Counted from the first letter of the stretch, positions 36,038 to 45,540 are shown. The stretch is DNA of 64,000 bases from JAHDHW01 sp965220465 (GCA_965220465.1 CBDCPZ010000020.1:310001-374000); one strand, 5' to 3'. Program-made: numbers and translations. The notes: generated by a model from the sequence alone, not told the origin.

Positions 36038-38344
36038 TTAAAAAGTATAGTTGATTCCGAGACTTACGTTTATACCCAAATCATCAGCAAAATATCTCAG
36101 CCTGTTTAAATAATCCCTATATTTTTCGTTAAGTAAATTTTCGATATGGAGGGTAAACTTCAAATTCGAATCCCGAAATTGCAAGCTGGTTCCTGCCCCG
36201 AATCCCAATAAAAAATAGGCATCCGGTGGAGGAAGAAAATCCTGTTCTACTGAAACATGCGTTTGCTTGAAAGTATAGTTTCCGTTCAACGTAACAAAAT
36301 TGTTTTTCAGGGAATTCAAATCCGGCAAAGAATAATTAACAGAAGCAAAAACATTATCAGCAGGAATATTGATCAAACCAATATCATTAATGATGTCATC
36401 ACCTCTGACAACAGCATATTTAACTACAAATTTCAAATCTTTTTGAGGCTCATAAGTCAATAAAAGATCACCTCCGTAAATATTTGCGTCAGTCTGTTTG
36501 TACAAAAATAAAGGGAATGCACCTCTGATTGTCAAAATGAATTCATCCTGTGGTTCTAAAAAAATGTAACCATCAATATTTTGGAAATAAACGATAGCTT
36601 GTAAAAACAGTTTTTCACTGAAAGACAAATCATTGGTAAGGACGGCTTTAAACGATTTTTCGGATTGCAAATCACGGTTTCCTTCTTCGATTCCACTTAC
36701 TCCCTGATGAAGGCCAAAGCTATACAATTCGTTGACCTCAGGAGCTCGCAGCATGTATCCTATGTTGAGGTTTGATTTAAAATTTGATGTAAATTTATAT
36801 TTCAAACCACCGGAAATAGCATAATTGTGAAATTGATGATCGATTCGTTCAATCCTTCTCGGAAGCGTTGTAGATATGGTTAAAACTTCTAAATATTTAA
36901 AACTATACCGTGCGCCAAGTTCGTAAAACAACTTTGATTGTTCCTTTTTGACAATGAAAAAAGCAGCTGGATTGTAAGACCTAAAATCTGGAATGAGCGG
37001 CAAAATTCCTGTTTCCGGATTATTGGTATTATCAACAATGGTAAATTGTAATCCTGTTTTTAGTAAAAAATCATTTATTGTAGAACTACTAAAAGTAGAT
37101 TCCAAAAAATGCGATTGCTGCGTCAAACTGAGCGCAGGAAGCTCTGAACGGCCACTTCTTCTGATGTCAAATTCTTTTCTGTTATTTAACTGACCGCCAT
37201 ATTTGAAAGTTAAAAAACTCCGTTCGGTTATAGAATATTTTGATTCCAGTTTAAGTAAATGATGATTAACCAGTTGCCGCGGCGCTTCGATTTCGTAGGA
37301 AAAAGTCTCTTTTGTAAAAAATGGCTCATCACGGCCAATTGCTTCTTCCAGGTCTGTTAAATTACCAATATGAGATCCCCTCAAAATGCCAATTTCGGTG
37401 TTAAACCAACTGTAGTACAATTGATTTTGCCATTTTGGATTGAAATTCTTTTCTAGCTGGAAAGCAAGATCACCTTCTCTTTTTCCAGTATTTGTCAAAT
37501 AATACGAAGGGCTTTTGGTATCTCCCTGGAGCTTCAAAGTTCCTGTAATTCTCCATGCTGCCCACTTATCGAATTGCTCCAACCTGGCATTCAAAGTATG
37601 TCCCAGCCCATTGGTTTGGAAAATATAATTTGTTTGTCCGTGTAAATGTGGATCATCTTTGATTTTATCAGTTTCGACCAAAACAACGCTGCCTAAAGCA
37701 TTGCTTCCATAAGCTAAAGCACTGGCTCCTTTCACCACCGAAAGATGGTTGGCGACGAATGGGTCAATCTCCGGAGCGTGATCGTTTCCCCATTGTTGAC
37801 CGGCTTGAGAGATGCCATTGTTGAGGATTGCCACACGATTTCCATATAAGCCGTGAATTACTGGTTTTGAAATTCCGGAACCATTTCGAAGAGAACTGAC
37901 ACCGGCGATATTCTCTAAAATATCTGATAGATTTTTGTTGCTCTCGCGGGTAATTACTTCTCTGCTAATCGTATTGCTGGTTGCTGCTGAATTGTCTTCT
38001 TTTGCGCCGTGCACGACCACTTCATCGAGTAATTCATCATGATGAATAAGGTAAATATTGATAGTTGTATCTTTTTTTAAAAGGATAAATTTGTTTGCCG
38101 TTTCACATCCAATATGACTAATTCGCAAATGGTAATTGGAGGGACAAAGTCCTGCGATTTTAAAATATCCCAAAGAATCAGAAACAGTACCCTGTCCGGA
38201 TTCTTCGAGATAAATATTTGTAAATTCTAACGGAATGTTAGCACCCTTATCTAAAATATATCCTGATAAAGAAAGCTGACAATCTTGCCCAAAAGCAAAG
38301 CTTTGAGCAAGAATTGCAATTATAAAAATTATCCAGGTTTTCAT
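36038..38344 (-). CDS. TonB-dependent outer-membrane receptor
   Basis: A 768-aa ligand-gated porin. Signal peptide MKTWIIFIIAILAQSFAFGQ, then a CarboxypepD-type beta-sandwich (LSGYILDKGANIPLEFTNIYLEESGQGTVSDSLGYFKI), a plug domain (SNKNLSDILENIAGVSSLRNGSGISKPVIHGLYGNRV) and a 22-strand barrel ending in the aromatic NVSLGINYTF. The plug block HGLYGNRVAILNNGISQAGQQWGNDHAPEID resembles metal/zinc-type receptors. A His/Cys-rich protein and a lipoprotein gene lie just upstream (9 bp from the latter), so metal or metallophore uptake is inferred. The substrate is not proven. Confidence 0.92.
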   Translation of the reverse strand: MKTWIIFIIAILAQSFAFGQDCQLSLSGYILDKGANIPLEFTNIYLEESGQGTVSDSLGYFKIAGLCPSNYHLRISHIGCETANKFILLKKDTTINIYLIHHDELLDEVVVHGAKEDNSAATSNTISREVITRESNKNLSDILENIAGVSSLRNGSGISKPVIHGLYGNRVAILNNGISQAGQQWGNDHAPEIDPFVANHLSVVKGASALAYGSNALGSVVLVETDKIKDDPHLHGQTNYIFQTNGLGHTLNARLEQFDKWAAWRITGTLKLQGDTKSPSYYLTNTGKREGDLAFQLEKNFNPKWQNQLYYSWFNTEIGILRGSHIGNLTDLEEAIGRDEPFFTKETFSYEIEAPRQLVNHHLLKLESKYSITERSFLTFKYGGQLNNRKEFDIRRSGRSELPALSLTQQSHFLESTFSSSTINDFLLKTGLQFTIVDNTNNPETGILPLIPDFRSYNPAAFFIVKKEQSKLFYELGARYSFKYLEVLTISTTLPRRIERIDHQFHNYAISGGLKYKFTSNFKSNLNIGYMLRAPEVNELYSFGLHQGVSGIEEGNRDLQSEKSFKAVLTNDLSFSEKLFLQAIVYFQNIDGYIFLEPQDEFILTIRGAFPLFLYKQTDANIYGGDLLLTYEPQKDLKFVVKYAVVRGDDIINDIGLINIPADNVFASVNYSLPDLNSLKNNFVTLNGNYTFKQTHVSVEQDFLPPPDAYFLLGFGAGTSLQFRDSNLKFTLHIENLLNEKYRDYLNRLRYFADDLGINVSLGINYTF

Positions 38345-38353
38345 TCTACAGAA

Positions 38354-38920
38354 TTATTGGATATCAACTTCAAAAGTAACTTCGATGTCTGTTTCACCTC
38401 CAGCATTGGTAATATCACCATCAGAAACATCAGCTGCGGATTTGTCTGGCTCGTGGCGCAAAATGATGGTCAACTGCCCTTGTGAAACTTCTCCAGAGGT
38501 AGCCAAAGATGCAAGGCCTACAGGATTATTGTTTGCGTCAGCATCATTATATTCAATATTTAGATTCAACCCGTTTGATATTGAAAAGAAAAATTGATGA
38601 TCTTCGTCTTCCTCTTCAATTTCTTCAGTAATATTGCCTGCCGGTGTTTCTGTTTCATTCAGCAATTCTAAAGTTCCGTTATAAATTGTATTTGTTTTAA
38701 GTGTTCCATTTATAATAACAGGGGCCTCTCCACCATCTCCATCAAGGTCTCTGAAGATGAACTCTACATCATCCCCTCCATTTTGAGGAATCAATATAAA
38801 AGTTACCGTGGTAATAAGTTCTTCTGGATTAAGGATAACGGGATCATCCTTTTTACAAGAACTTAAGAAAAGCATAACAATAGCAAAAAAAGCCAATGGC
38901 AGTTTATATTTATTAGTCAT
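38354..38920 (-). CDS. Lipoprotein associated with TonB-dependent receptor
   Basis: 188 aa with lipobox LFLSSC (about Cys22) and the KKDDP follow-on. The mature part is acidic (EEIEEEDEDHQFFFSI, DADANNN) and beta-rich, like small proteins encoded next to CarboxypepD-type TonB receptors in Bacteroidota and sometimes labelled type 1 periplasmic binding fold. Spacing to the receptor is 9 bp, so the two genes are almost certainly co-transcribed. A surface or periplasmic accessory role in ligand capture is inferred; the acidic patches could bind metal ions. Confidence 0.8.
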   Translation of the reverse strand: MTNKYKLPLAFFAIVMLFLSSCKKDDPVILNPEELITTVTFILIPQNGGDDVEFIFRDLDGDGGEAPVIINGTLKTNTIYNGTLELLNETETPAGNITEEIEEEDEDHQFFFSISNGLNLNIEYNDADANNNPVGLASLATSGEVSQGQLTIILRHEPDKSAADVSDGDITNAGGETDIEVTFEVDIQ

Positions 38921-38996
38921 TGTTTTAAATTTTTTATAGAATTACAAATACTCCTTTCAATAGTGAAAGCAGTATTTAAAAAAAGCAAAGGAGAGT

Positions 38997-39416
38997 TTAA
39001 ACAATTGAAAACAATGAAGCGGGCGGGCCACGGAGCGGATTAGAATTATTCGAAAACCTAAATACAAAAGGAGCTTCGAAAGTTAAATTTGATTTGACAA
39101 AATCACTCGAAGTAAGAGTTTCGCCTTCATCATCAGGGAAATAATACTTTGTCAAAAGAGCATGACAAAGCACACATTTATTTTGAAGAGTATAAACATG
39201 TGTTTCATGTTTACAACCAGCTGTTTGGTTATGGTGGAAAACCTTTTGATGGCAAGGGTCCTTTTCGGCTTCTACCGTACAAGATTCCTGATGAGCATGA
39301 TCGTTGTGAAAATAAGGGTGCAGGTTGTTGAAAAGTAATGCAAAAATATATACGCCCAATACTATAGCTACTGATAAGCTATTATAAAAGGAAATATTAT
39401 TTCTGAATATTTTCAT
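38997..39416 (-). CDS. His/Cys-rich membrane-anchored protein, probable metal binding
   Basis: 139 aa with one N-terminal hydrophobic segment (about 12-31, VAIVLGVYIFALLF) and a His/Cys-rich stretch: NNLHPYFHNDHAHQESC, DPCHQKVFHHNQTAGCKHETHVYTLQNKCVLCHALL. The pattern suggests a periplasmic metal chaperone or sensor. It ends PLRGPPASLFSIV, a proline-rich tail seen in similar small proteins encoded before metal TonB receptors. A TATTTTTG box lies at 39422-39429 on the minus strand, only a few bases before the ATG at 39416. First gene of the probable four-gene operon down to 34811. Confidence 0.7.
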   Translation of the reverse strand: MKIFRNNISFYNSLSVAIVLGVYIFALLFNNLHPYFHNDHAHQESCTVEAEKDPCHQKVFHHNQTAGCKHETHVYTLQNKCVLCHALLTKYYFPDDEGETLTSSDFVKSNLTFEAPFVFRFSNNSNPLRGPPASLFSIV

Positions 39417-39473
39417 CGTCGCAAAAATAGCGTTTTTTACATCAAATTATTGCGCGGACTCTTACAAATGTGA

Positions 39474-42400
39474 TTAATTTTCCAAAACTACCACCAAATC
39501 ATCCTGTTCCACCATAGTGCCACCGGAGAGCACGACTTTGGATATTTTGCCTCCAACAGGAGCGGTCACAGTGGTTTCCATTTTCATGGCTTCGATGACA
39601 AACAGTGCCTGATTGGGTTTTACCATATCCCCTTTTTTAACTGAAACGGAGGCAATCCTACCTTGCAGCGGAGAACCGATTTCATTTTCACTATCTCCAG
39701 CTTTTTGATTAAAAACTTTTTTGCTTTCTACTTTTCGATCTTTCACCTGAACAATTCTAACCTGTCCGTTCATTTCAAAATGCACACTTCTTTTCCCTTC
39801 TTCATTAGGATGAGAAACGTATAACATCTTGACAATCAGTGTTTTGCCTTCCGAAAGCTCAATCAGAATTTCCTCGTTGCCTTTCATGCCATAGAGAAAC
39901 GGTAAAGTTGGAATATTGGAAACATCATTGTACTGCTGGTAGTGGTTGTAATAATCCTCAAATACTTTTGGGTAAAGCAAATAGGATATAAATTCCAACA
40001 TATTGGTGTTGGGAAATTTGTGTTGAAAATCTTCAAGTCCTTTATCAAAATCAATAGGCGCCAGGTGTGCATTGGGGCGATCCGTAAAAGGTTTTTCACT
40101 TTTAAGAACAATTTTTTGAAAATCTTTTGGAAACCCCTGATAAGCTTGTCCCAGTTCTCCCCGCATCATACTTATGGCAGATTCGGGAAAGGAAAGTGTT
40201 TTGCCTTTTTCTAAAATGGCTTCTTTTGTAAGCCCGTTCGCGGTCATGAACAATGCTAAATCACCAACGACTTTCGAACTTGGAGTCACTTTGATCACAT
40301 TGCCAAAAAGCTCATTGGCAACTTTATAATTCTTTTTGATTTGTTCAAACTGATCACCTAAACCCAAAGCGATTGCTTGTGGCCGCAAATTTGAATATTG
40401 CCCGCCGGGGATTTCATGTTCGTAAACTTCAGCAGTACCCGCTTTGAGTCCACTTTCAAAAGGATAATAAAACTCCCGAACGTCCTCCCAATAACTGGAA
40501 AATTCATTGAGTTTTTCCAAATTCACCTTTGGTTGTCTGGGTTGATTTTCCATGTACGCTGCGATAGCATTAAAGTTGGGTTGCGAGGTCAGTCCAGACA
40601 TGGAAGCCAATGCAACATCAACTACATCAACACCCGCTTCAATGGCTTTTAGATAAGTCGCCGCCTGAACCGAGGAAGTATCATGCGTGTGCAAATGAAT
40701 TGGAATATCCACGACCTGTTTGAGTTCTTTCACAAGCCGTTCCGCTGCATAAGGATTGAGCAAACCTGCCATATCTTTGATGGCGAGAATGTGCGACCCT
40801 TCATCTTCCAGTTCCCTGGCAAGGTTGAGGTAATATTCTAAAGTATACTTTTTTTCATTCGGATTGAGGAAATTTCCTGAATAGCAAATACACGCTTCAG
40901 CCAATGATTCTGTCCGTTCTCTGACAGCTTTGATACTAACTTTCATCCCTTCCACCCAGTTGAGAGAATCAAAGATCCGGAAAACATCAATGCCTGATTT
41001 GGAAGCTTCTTCTACAAATTTTTCAATTAGATTGTCAGGATAAGCTTTATACCCAACTGCATTTGAGCCGCGAAGCAGCATTTGTAATAAAATGTTAGGA
41101 ATGGCTTCACGGATTTTTTGCAATCGAAGCCAAGGGTCTTCAAACAAAAATCGCATCGATACATCAAAAGTTGCTCCTCCCCAAACTTCCATTGAAAAAA
41201 CATTCGGGCAGTTTTTAGCGAAACTTTCGGCTACTTTGAGCATATCAAAAGGCCGTACACGAGTCGCTAACAATGATTGATGCGCATCGCGGAAAGTAGT
41301 ATCCGTAAACTGAATTGCTTTTTCTTTTTTTAGCCAGCTACAAAATTTATCTCTTCCTAAGTCCGAAAGGATGTTTTTGGTGCCTTTCGGGTAAAGGGCA
41401 TATTTGTCAAAATCTGGAACTTTTGGTGTTCGGAATGTTTTATTGTGATCATGATCTTTGACGTTTGGATTTCCATTGACAGTAATTTCAGCTAAAAACC
41501 GAAGCGCTTTTGTACCTCTGTCCAATCTGCGAGGCATTTTGAAGAGCTTAGGATGACTGTCAATAAATTTGACCGTAGCTTTTCCTTTTTGAAAGGTTTC
41601 GTTTGACATTACATTCAAAAGGAAATCGACATTGGTTTTTACTCCCCGGATTCGAAATTCGCGCAATGCGCGGTGCAAGCGCTCTGCGGTTCCCGTAAGG
41701 GTACGGCCGGAGGCTGAAATTTTAACCAGCATAGGATCAAAAAACGGAGAAATTTTGGCACCTGTATAACAATTGCCTTCATCGAGACGAATGCCAAAAC
41801 CTGCTGCACTTCGGTAAGCTATGACGGTCCCATAATCGGGTTTAAAATTTTGACCGGGATCTTCAGTAGTGATACGGCATTGGATCGCATAACCATTGCA
41901 ATGTACATCCTCCTGGCTTTTGATATAAATCGATTTGTGGTGGAGCGGAACGCCCTGCGCGATCAGAATTTGAGACCGGACCAGATCAATTCCCGTAATT
42001 TCTTCGGTGATCGTATGCTCCACCTGAATTCTTGGATTGACCTCTATAAAGTAGATTTGTTGGTCTTTATCCACCAAAAATTCAACCGTACCAAGGTTAT
42101 TGTAATTGACGTGTGTGCAGATGGCCAAAGCATATTTATAAATTTTATCTTTCACGTCTTGGGAAAGGCCTTTACTTGGTGCAATTTCAACGACCTTTTG
42201 AAATCTACGCTGGACGGAACAATCTCGTTCAAATAAATGGACAATATTACCGTGCAAATCTGCCATAATCTGCACCTCAATATGTTTTGGCGAATCGATA
42301 TATTTTTCTAAAAAGATAGTGTCATCTCCGAAAGCTTTGAGTGCTTCACTTCGCGCTTCTGTAAAAGCATTGGCCAGCTGAGCATCGTCACGGCAAACCC

Positions 42401-42917
42401 GCATCCCACGCCCGCCACCGCCGGCAGCTGCTTTGGTCATGACTGGATAACCGATTCGATTTGCTTCCGAAACGGCAATTTTTGCGCTTGTAAGGCTTTT
42501 CCTGCTTTCTTCAATAATGGGAATTTTAGCTTCCCTGGCGACTTGTTTTGCTTTGATTTTATTGCCTAAGCGATCCATTACTTCAGGGCGGGGTCCGACA
42601 AAAATGATCCCTTCTTCTTCGCAACGCCGGGCAAATTCCACATTTTCAGACAAAAAACCATACCCCGGATGGATGGCATGTACGTTTTTCTTTTTTGCGA
42701 GGTTGATAATTTCTTCAATATCAAGATACGGCTTGAGTGGTTCGTCATCGGGGCCAATTTGATAAGCTTCATCGGCTTTGTAGCGATGCAAGGAATATCG
42801 ATCTTCGTAAGTAAAAATGGCAACGGTGCGAATATTGAGTTCTGATCCTGCACGTAAAATACGAATGGCAATTTCTCCTCTGTTTGCGACAAGAATTTTA
42901 GTTAGTTTTTTCAGCAT
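39474..42917 (-). CDS. pyc: Pyruvate carboxylase
   Basis: Biotin-dependent carboxylation of pyruvate to oxaloacetate, an anaplerotic step feeding the TCA cycle and gluconeogenesis. 1147 aa, the full single-chain form. Biotin carboxylase domain 1 to about 450 (VANRGEIAIRILRA, AAAGGGGRGMRV, FIEVNPRIQVEHT). Carboxyltransferase from about 535 (TDTTFRDAHQSLLATRVR). Conserved PYC domain (LKAGTAEVYEHEIPGGQYSNL). C-terminal biotinyl domain with biotinylated Lys1112 in EAMKMET. No frameshifts. Upstream gene on the same strand as the metal-uptake set but likely separate. Confidence 0.98.
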   Translation of the reverse strand: MLKKLTKILVANRGEIAIRILRAGSELNIRTVAIFTYEDRYSLHRYKADEAYQIGPDDEPLKPYLDIEEIINLAKKKNVHAIHPGYGFLSENVEFARRCEEEGIIFVGPRPEVMDRLGNKIKAKQVAREAKIPIIEESRKSLTSAKIAVSEANRIGYPVMTKAAAGGGGRGMRVCRDDAQLANAFTEARSEALKAFGDDTIFLEKYIDSPKHIEVQIMADLHGNIVHLFERDCSVQRRFQKVVEIAPSKGLSQDVKDKIYKYALAICTHVNYNNLGTVEFLVDKDQQIYFIEVNPRIQVEHTITEEITGIDLVRSQILIAQGVPLHHKSIYIKSQEDVHCNGYAIQCRITTEDPGQNFKPDYGTVIAYRSAAGFGIRLDEGNCYTGAKISPFFDPMLVKISASGRTLTGTAERLHRALREFRIRGVKTNVDFLLNVMSNETFQKGKATVKFIDSHPKLFKMPRRLDRGTKALRFLAEITVNGNPNVKDHDHNKTFRTPKVPDFDKYALYPKGTKNILSDLGRDKFCSWLKKEKAIQFTDTTFRDAHQSLLATRVRPFDMLKVAESFAKNCPNVFSMEVWGGATFDVSMRFLFEDPWLRLQKIREAIPNILLQMLLRGSNAVGYKAYPDNLIEKFVEEASKSGIDVFRIFDSLNWVEGMKVSIKAVRERTESLAEACICYSGNFLNPNEKKYTLEYYLNLARELEDEGSHILAIKDMAGLLNPYAAERLVKELKQVVDIPIHLHTHDTSSVQAATYLKAIEAGVDVVDVALASMSGLTSQPNFNAIAAYMENQPRQPKVNLEKLNEFSSYWEDVREFYYPFESGLKAGTAEVYEHEIPGGQYSNLRPQAIALGLGDQFEQIKKNYKVANELFGNVIKVTPSSKVVGDLALFMTANGLTKEAILEKGKTLSFPESAISMMRGELGQAYQGFPKDFQKIVLKSEKPFTDRPNAHLAPIDFDKGLEDFQHKFPNTNMLEFISYLLYPKVFEDYYNHYQQYNDVSNIPTLPFLYGMKGNEEILIELSEGKTLIVKMLYVSHPNEEGKRSVHFEMNGQVRIVQVKDRKVESKKVFNQKAGDSENEIGSPLQGRIASVSVKKGDMVKPNQALFVIEAMKMETTVTAPVGGKISKVVLSGGTMVEQDDLVVVLEN

Positions 42918-43092
42918 TTCCAGGGGTTGTTAAAATAAATATTTGTAGAATTTTTGCTTTGAGGATAGGTGTGATAAATATATTCTTTTTTTTAAAATTT
43001 TGTAAAGAATTCATTCAGAACTGTAAAATAGTTATTTTTTATTATGCATACTGATTAATGGTTATGCCTGTTTCAAAAAATCCTATTCTAAA

Positions 43093-43110
43093 TTAATTTA
43101 CGTAAATTAA
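43093..43110. promoter_or_regulatory. Perfect 18-bp palindrome upstream of the SRPBCC gene
   Basis: TTAATTTACGTAAATTAA reads identically on both strands and lies 36 bp before the start codon at 43147. The position suits an operator for a dimeric regulator. No regulator gene is adjacent. Confidence 0.4.
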
Positions 43111-43146
43111 AAAAGATTCATTTTTTTAAGTAAACATTTTTCAACA

Positions 43147-43713
43147 ATGGATCAAAACACCAATCAATATCATTTTGAAACGAATTGGAGGCTCAGGGGT
43201 ACTGAAGCGGAAATTTATCAAATACTGGATAATGTAAATGAATTGCCACGTTGGTGGCCATCTGTTTATTTGGATATAAACGTAATCGAAAAGGGTACTG
43301 ACGAAGGAGTAGGGAAAGTTGTGGAATTATATACCAAAGGATTTTTACCCTATACTTTAAGTTGGCAATTCCGGACAACAGAAAAAAGGTTTCCGAATCA
43401 TCTGGCGCTGGAAGCATTTGGAGATTTTAAAGGAACAGGCGTGTGGACAATCAAGCAAGAAATGGATTCTGACTATTGCAAAGTCCATTACGATTGGAAA
43501 ATTACTGCTGAAAAACCAATTTTGAAAAAAATGTCGTTTTTACTAAAACCTATATTCTCAGCCAATCATCACTGGGCGATGCAAAAAGGAGAAGAGAGCC
43601 TGAAGTTAGAATTGAAACGAATTCGCGCTATTTCCGAAGACGAAAAAAAACAAATCCCAAAACCTCCGCAGCCAACGTTTCCACACAATTTTTTAAATAA
43701 TAAAATTTATTGA
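43147..43713 (+). CDS. SRPBCC (START/Bet v1-like) family protein
   Basis: 188 aa, cytosolic, polyketide-cyclase/dehydrase-type SRPBCC fold that encloses a hydrophobic ligand. The start HFETNWRLRGTEAEIYQILDNVNELPRWWPSVYLDINVIEKG is characteristic, with VHYDWKITAEKPILKKMSFLLKPIFSANHHWAMQKGEESL as the long C-terminal helix. Members may bind lipids or act in biosynthesis; no catalytic role can be assigned here. Single gene with an upstream 18-bp palindrome and a strong terminator downstream. Confidence 0.85.
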   Translation: MDQNTNQYHFETNWRLRGTEAEIYQILDNVNELPRWWPSVYLDINVIEKGTDEGVGKVVELYTKGFLPYTLSWQFRTTEKRFPNHLALEAFGDFKGTGVWTIKQEMDSDYCKVHYDWKITAEKPILKKMSFLLKPIFSANHHWAMQKGEESLKLELKRIRAISEDEKKQIPKPPQPTFPHNFLNNKIY

Positions 43714-43732
43714 TTTTGGAAACAGCAGGATC

Positions 43733-43775
43733 AAAAAAAGTGAATGTAATTCAGCAATAACATTCACCTTTTTTT
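43733..43775. terminator. Bidirectional rho-independent terminator
   Basis: AAAAAAAGTGAATGT / ACATTCACCTTTTTTT stem with a 12-nt loop, between the convergent SRPBCC gene and the outer-membrane protein pseudogene. Confidence 0.85.
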
Positions 43776-43828
43776 GTAGATTTTAATCTGTGCTTTGAAA
43801 GTTTACTATGCTTTCAGGTACTAAATTA

Positions 43829-44396
43829 TTATTCTCCACTCAATTTAAAAACCAAACCACCTCCAAAGCCTTGAACAGCAGACAATAAATGCGCCTGCAA
43901 TTTTATCCCGACTCTTTCAATCAACCAAATATTCGCGCCCAGGCGCAAACCCCAAGCAAATTTTGTGGTACTTTTAGGTTCACCAAGCTCGGGCATTTTG
44001 TTTTCATAAATAACCATTCCAAGCATCAATCCGCCATATCCTTCAAAGGTTGGATTTGGTTGTATATATCGTAAGCCACCAAGCTATAATGTAATTAATG
44101 CCAATCTCTAAAATATCATCTAAATCACCATTATAATAATAAGAAATCGGTGCTTGTGTGTCTTGGCTATAATAAACCAATTCGATACCGTAATCAGGAG
44201 AAACCAAGTATTCTAATCCGGCTCCCCATTGTATGCTTCCTTTTATAGTTCCTCTGAGATAGCTGGTGTTCCTATAATAAGTGTCGAATTTGTCATTAAA
44301 GGTGTCATTAATGTAGCCATTTAATCGGAGCCCATGAGCTTGAATAACAATGCAGCTGACCACAATAATTAAAGTTAAGTCAAGTAGTTTTTTTAT
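43829..44396 (-). pseudogene. Outer-membrane beta-barrel protein, frameshifted and lacking a normal start
   Basis: Two frames together encode a small porin-like barrel. The first (from about 44396) has signal-like KKLLDLTLIIVVSCIVIQAHG and strands such as TIKGSIQWGAGLEYLVSPDYGIELVYYSQ. The second has TKFAWGLRLGANIWLIERVGIKLQAHLL and ends in a C-terminal barrel strand, GGGLVFKLSGE. Removing one T in GCTTGG near 44082 joins them as INYIIAGGLRYIQPNPTFEGYGGLMLGMV. The natural start position holds ATA (44394-44396), leaving only an internal GTG at 44361-44363. Both defects suggest decay, though the frameshift alone could be sequence error. Confidence 0.75.
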
Positions 44397-44399
44397 TGT

Positions 44400-44849
44400 T
44401 TTAAATTTATGTGTTTATAAATCGTTTATAAAGGCGAAGCTAACAATAGCTTCTCAATTTTTAAATCTTTTCGTTTATAAGTGGTTGGGCTAAATTTAAC
44501 GAAACCATATTTTTAAGGTATTTCAAAGTAACGCCAACAAATCCTTTTAGTCAGCTGACTACCATTATTTCGCAAGGTCAAAATGTTTTCATATAATTTT
44601 TTACGCCTGCTTACAAAGACAATGAAAGTTAAAAAGTGTTAACTTTTGTAATATTGATTATATTCGTGTTGATTTTTAAGCTGCGATTAGAAAAGTTCCA
44701 CGAAAAATATTATAAATTTACATTCCCGCCTTTCCTAAAGAGTATTGCCTTTGTCATACACCAAAGGATATTTCTTTTTTGGAACAATTGGTATTTCGTC
44801 CTATTTAACGATCTTATAAAAACTTTCAATAACATTTTAAATTCTAATT
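44400..44849. other. Intergenic region without supported features
   Basis: 450 bp, AT-rich. A short open frame (44636-44863, 75 codons, hydrophobic and Phe/Ile/Leu-rich) overlaps the next gene and looks like chance. No consensus promoter or hairpin that I would defend. Confidence 0.5.
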
Positions 44850-45356
44850 ATGAAAAAGCTTAGTTTATTATTAGTACTTTTTGTAGCATTTTCTTTTGCT
44901 ACTGAAGCCCAAAAGCCTAAAAGCCCTCGTATGAATACTGAAGGAGAAGTCTTTGGTGCTGAGGTAGAAATTGACTACGGTGCTCCTTCTGTAAGAGACA
45001 GAGTAATCTGGGGTGGCCTTGAAGAATATGGTAAAGTTTGGAGAGCTGGAGCAAATGAAAATACAACGATAGAATTTAGCAAAGACGTTGTTCTTAAAGG
45101 AAATAATTTACCTGCAGGTAAATATGGATTTTTTATTATTCCAAATGAAAATAGCGACTGGGTTTTGATTTTCAATAAAAGAAATGCAGATTGGGGAGCC
45201 TATAAGTATGACCAAAAAGAAGACGCACTCCGTGTAACTGTAACGCCAGCATTTGTTGATGAAAACCAGGAAATGCTCCAATATTCTATTGACGAAAATT
45301 CGATTATTTTTAGCTGGGAAAAAGTGAAATTAGTTTTCCCTTTTAGTCCAAATTAA
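44850..45356 (+). CDS. DUF2911 domain-containing secreted protein
   Basis: 168 aa with signal peptide MKKLSLLLVLFVAFSFATEAQ. The whole mature protein is a DUF2911 domain: KSPRMNTEGEVFGAEVEIDYGAPSVRDRVIWGGL, YGKVWRAGANENTTIEFSKDVVLKGNNLPAGKYGFFIIP, and NKRNADWGAYKYDQKEDALRVTV. The family is very common in Bacteroidota, periplasmic or exported, and of unknown function. The gene stands alone. Confidence 0.9.
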   Translation: MKKLSLLLVLFVAFSFATEAQKPKSPRMNTEGEVFGAEVEIDYGAPSVRDRVIWGGLEEYGKVWRAGANENTTIEFSKDVVLKGNNLPAGKYGFFIIPNENSDWVLIFNKRNADWGAYKYDQKEDALRVTVTPAFVDENQEMLQYSIDENSIIFSWEKVKLVFPFSPN

Positions 45357-45364
45357 AAAGAGTT

Positions 45365-45516
45365 TATGTCAAAATAGTTTTATGAGATAAACATGCAGAA
45401 TTTTTTCTCCAATCTAGGCACGCACGGAACCTAATAGCCAAAGCTATTAAGGTAAGTACGGAACGAAGAGTGGGAAGAAAAGACAATTTTTTAGCCATAC
45501 GAAATTATTTGACATA
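45365..45516. repeat. Large imperfect palindrome (REP/BIME-like element)
   Basis: About 150 bp. Outer arms TATGTCAAAATAGTTTTATG (45365-45384) and its imperfect complement near 45496-45516. Centre CCTAATAGC-CAAA-GCTATTAAGG. Between them, related blocks CACGCACGGAACC and AAGTACGGAACGAAG, and TTTTTTCTCC versus GGGAAGAAAAGA. The whole unit can fold into one long interrupted hairpin. Non-coding; located directly after the DUF2911 stop. Confidence 0.6.
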
Positions 45517-45540
45517 TACTTTAATAGTAATATTTTAATA

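Noticed and set aside
39414..39429. Leaderless transcript for the His-rich gene
   Set aside because: TATTTTTG ends only 5 bp before the ATG, which would give almost no leader, but there is no -33 element at the right distance and the true promoter may lie further upstream.
44636..44863. 75-codon open frame before the DUF2911 gene
   Set aside because: Low-complexity Phe/Ile/Leu/Lys content expected from AT-rich DNA, overlaps the real downstream gene, and lacks a promoter box or recognisable domain.
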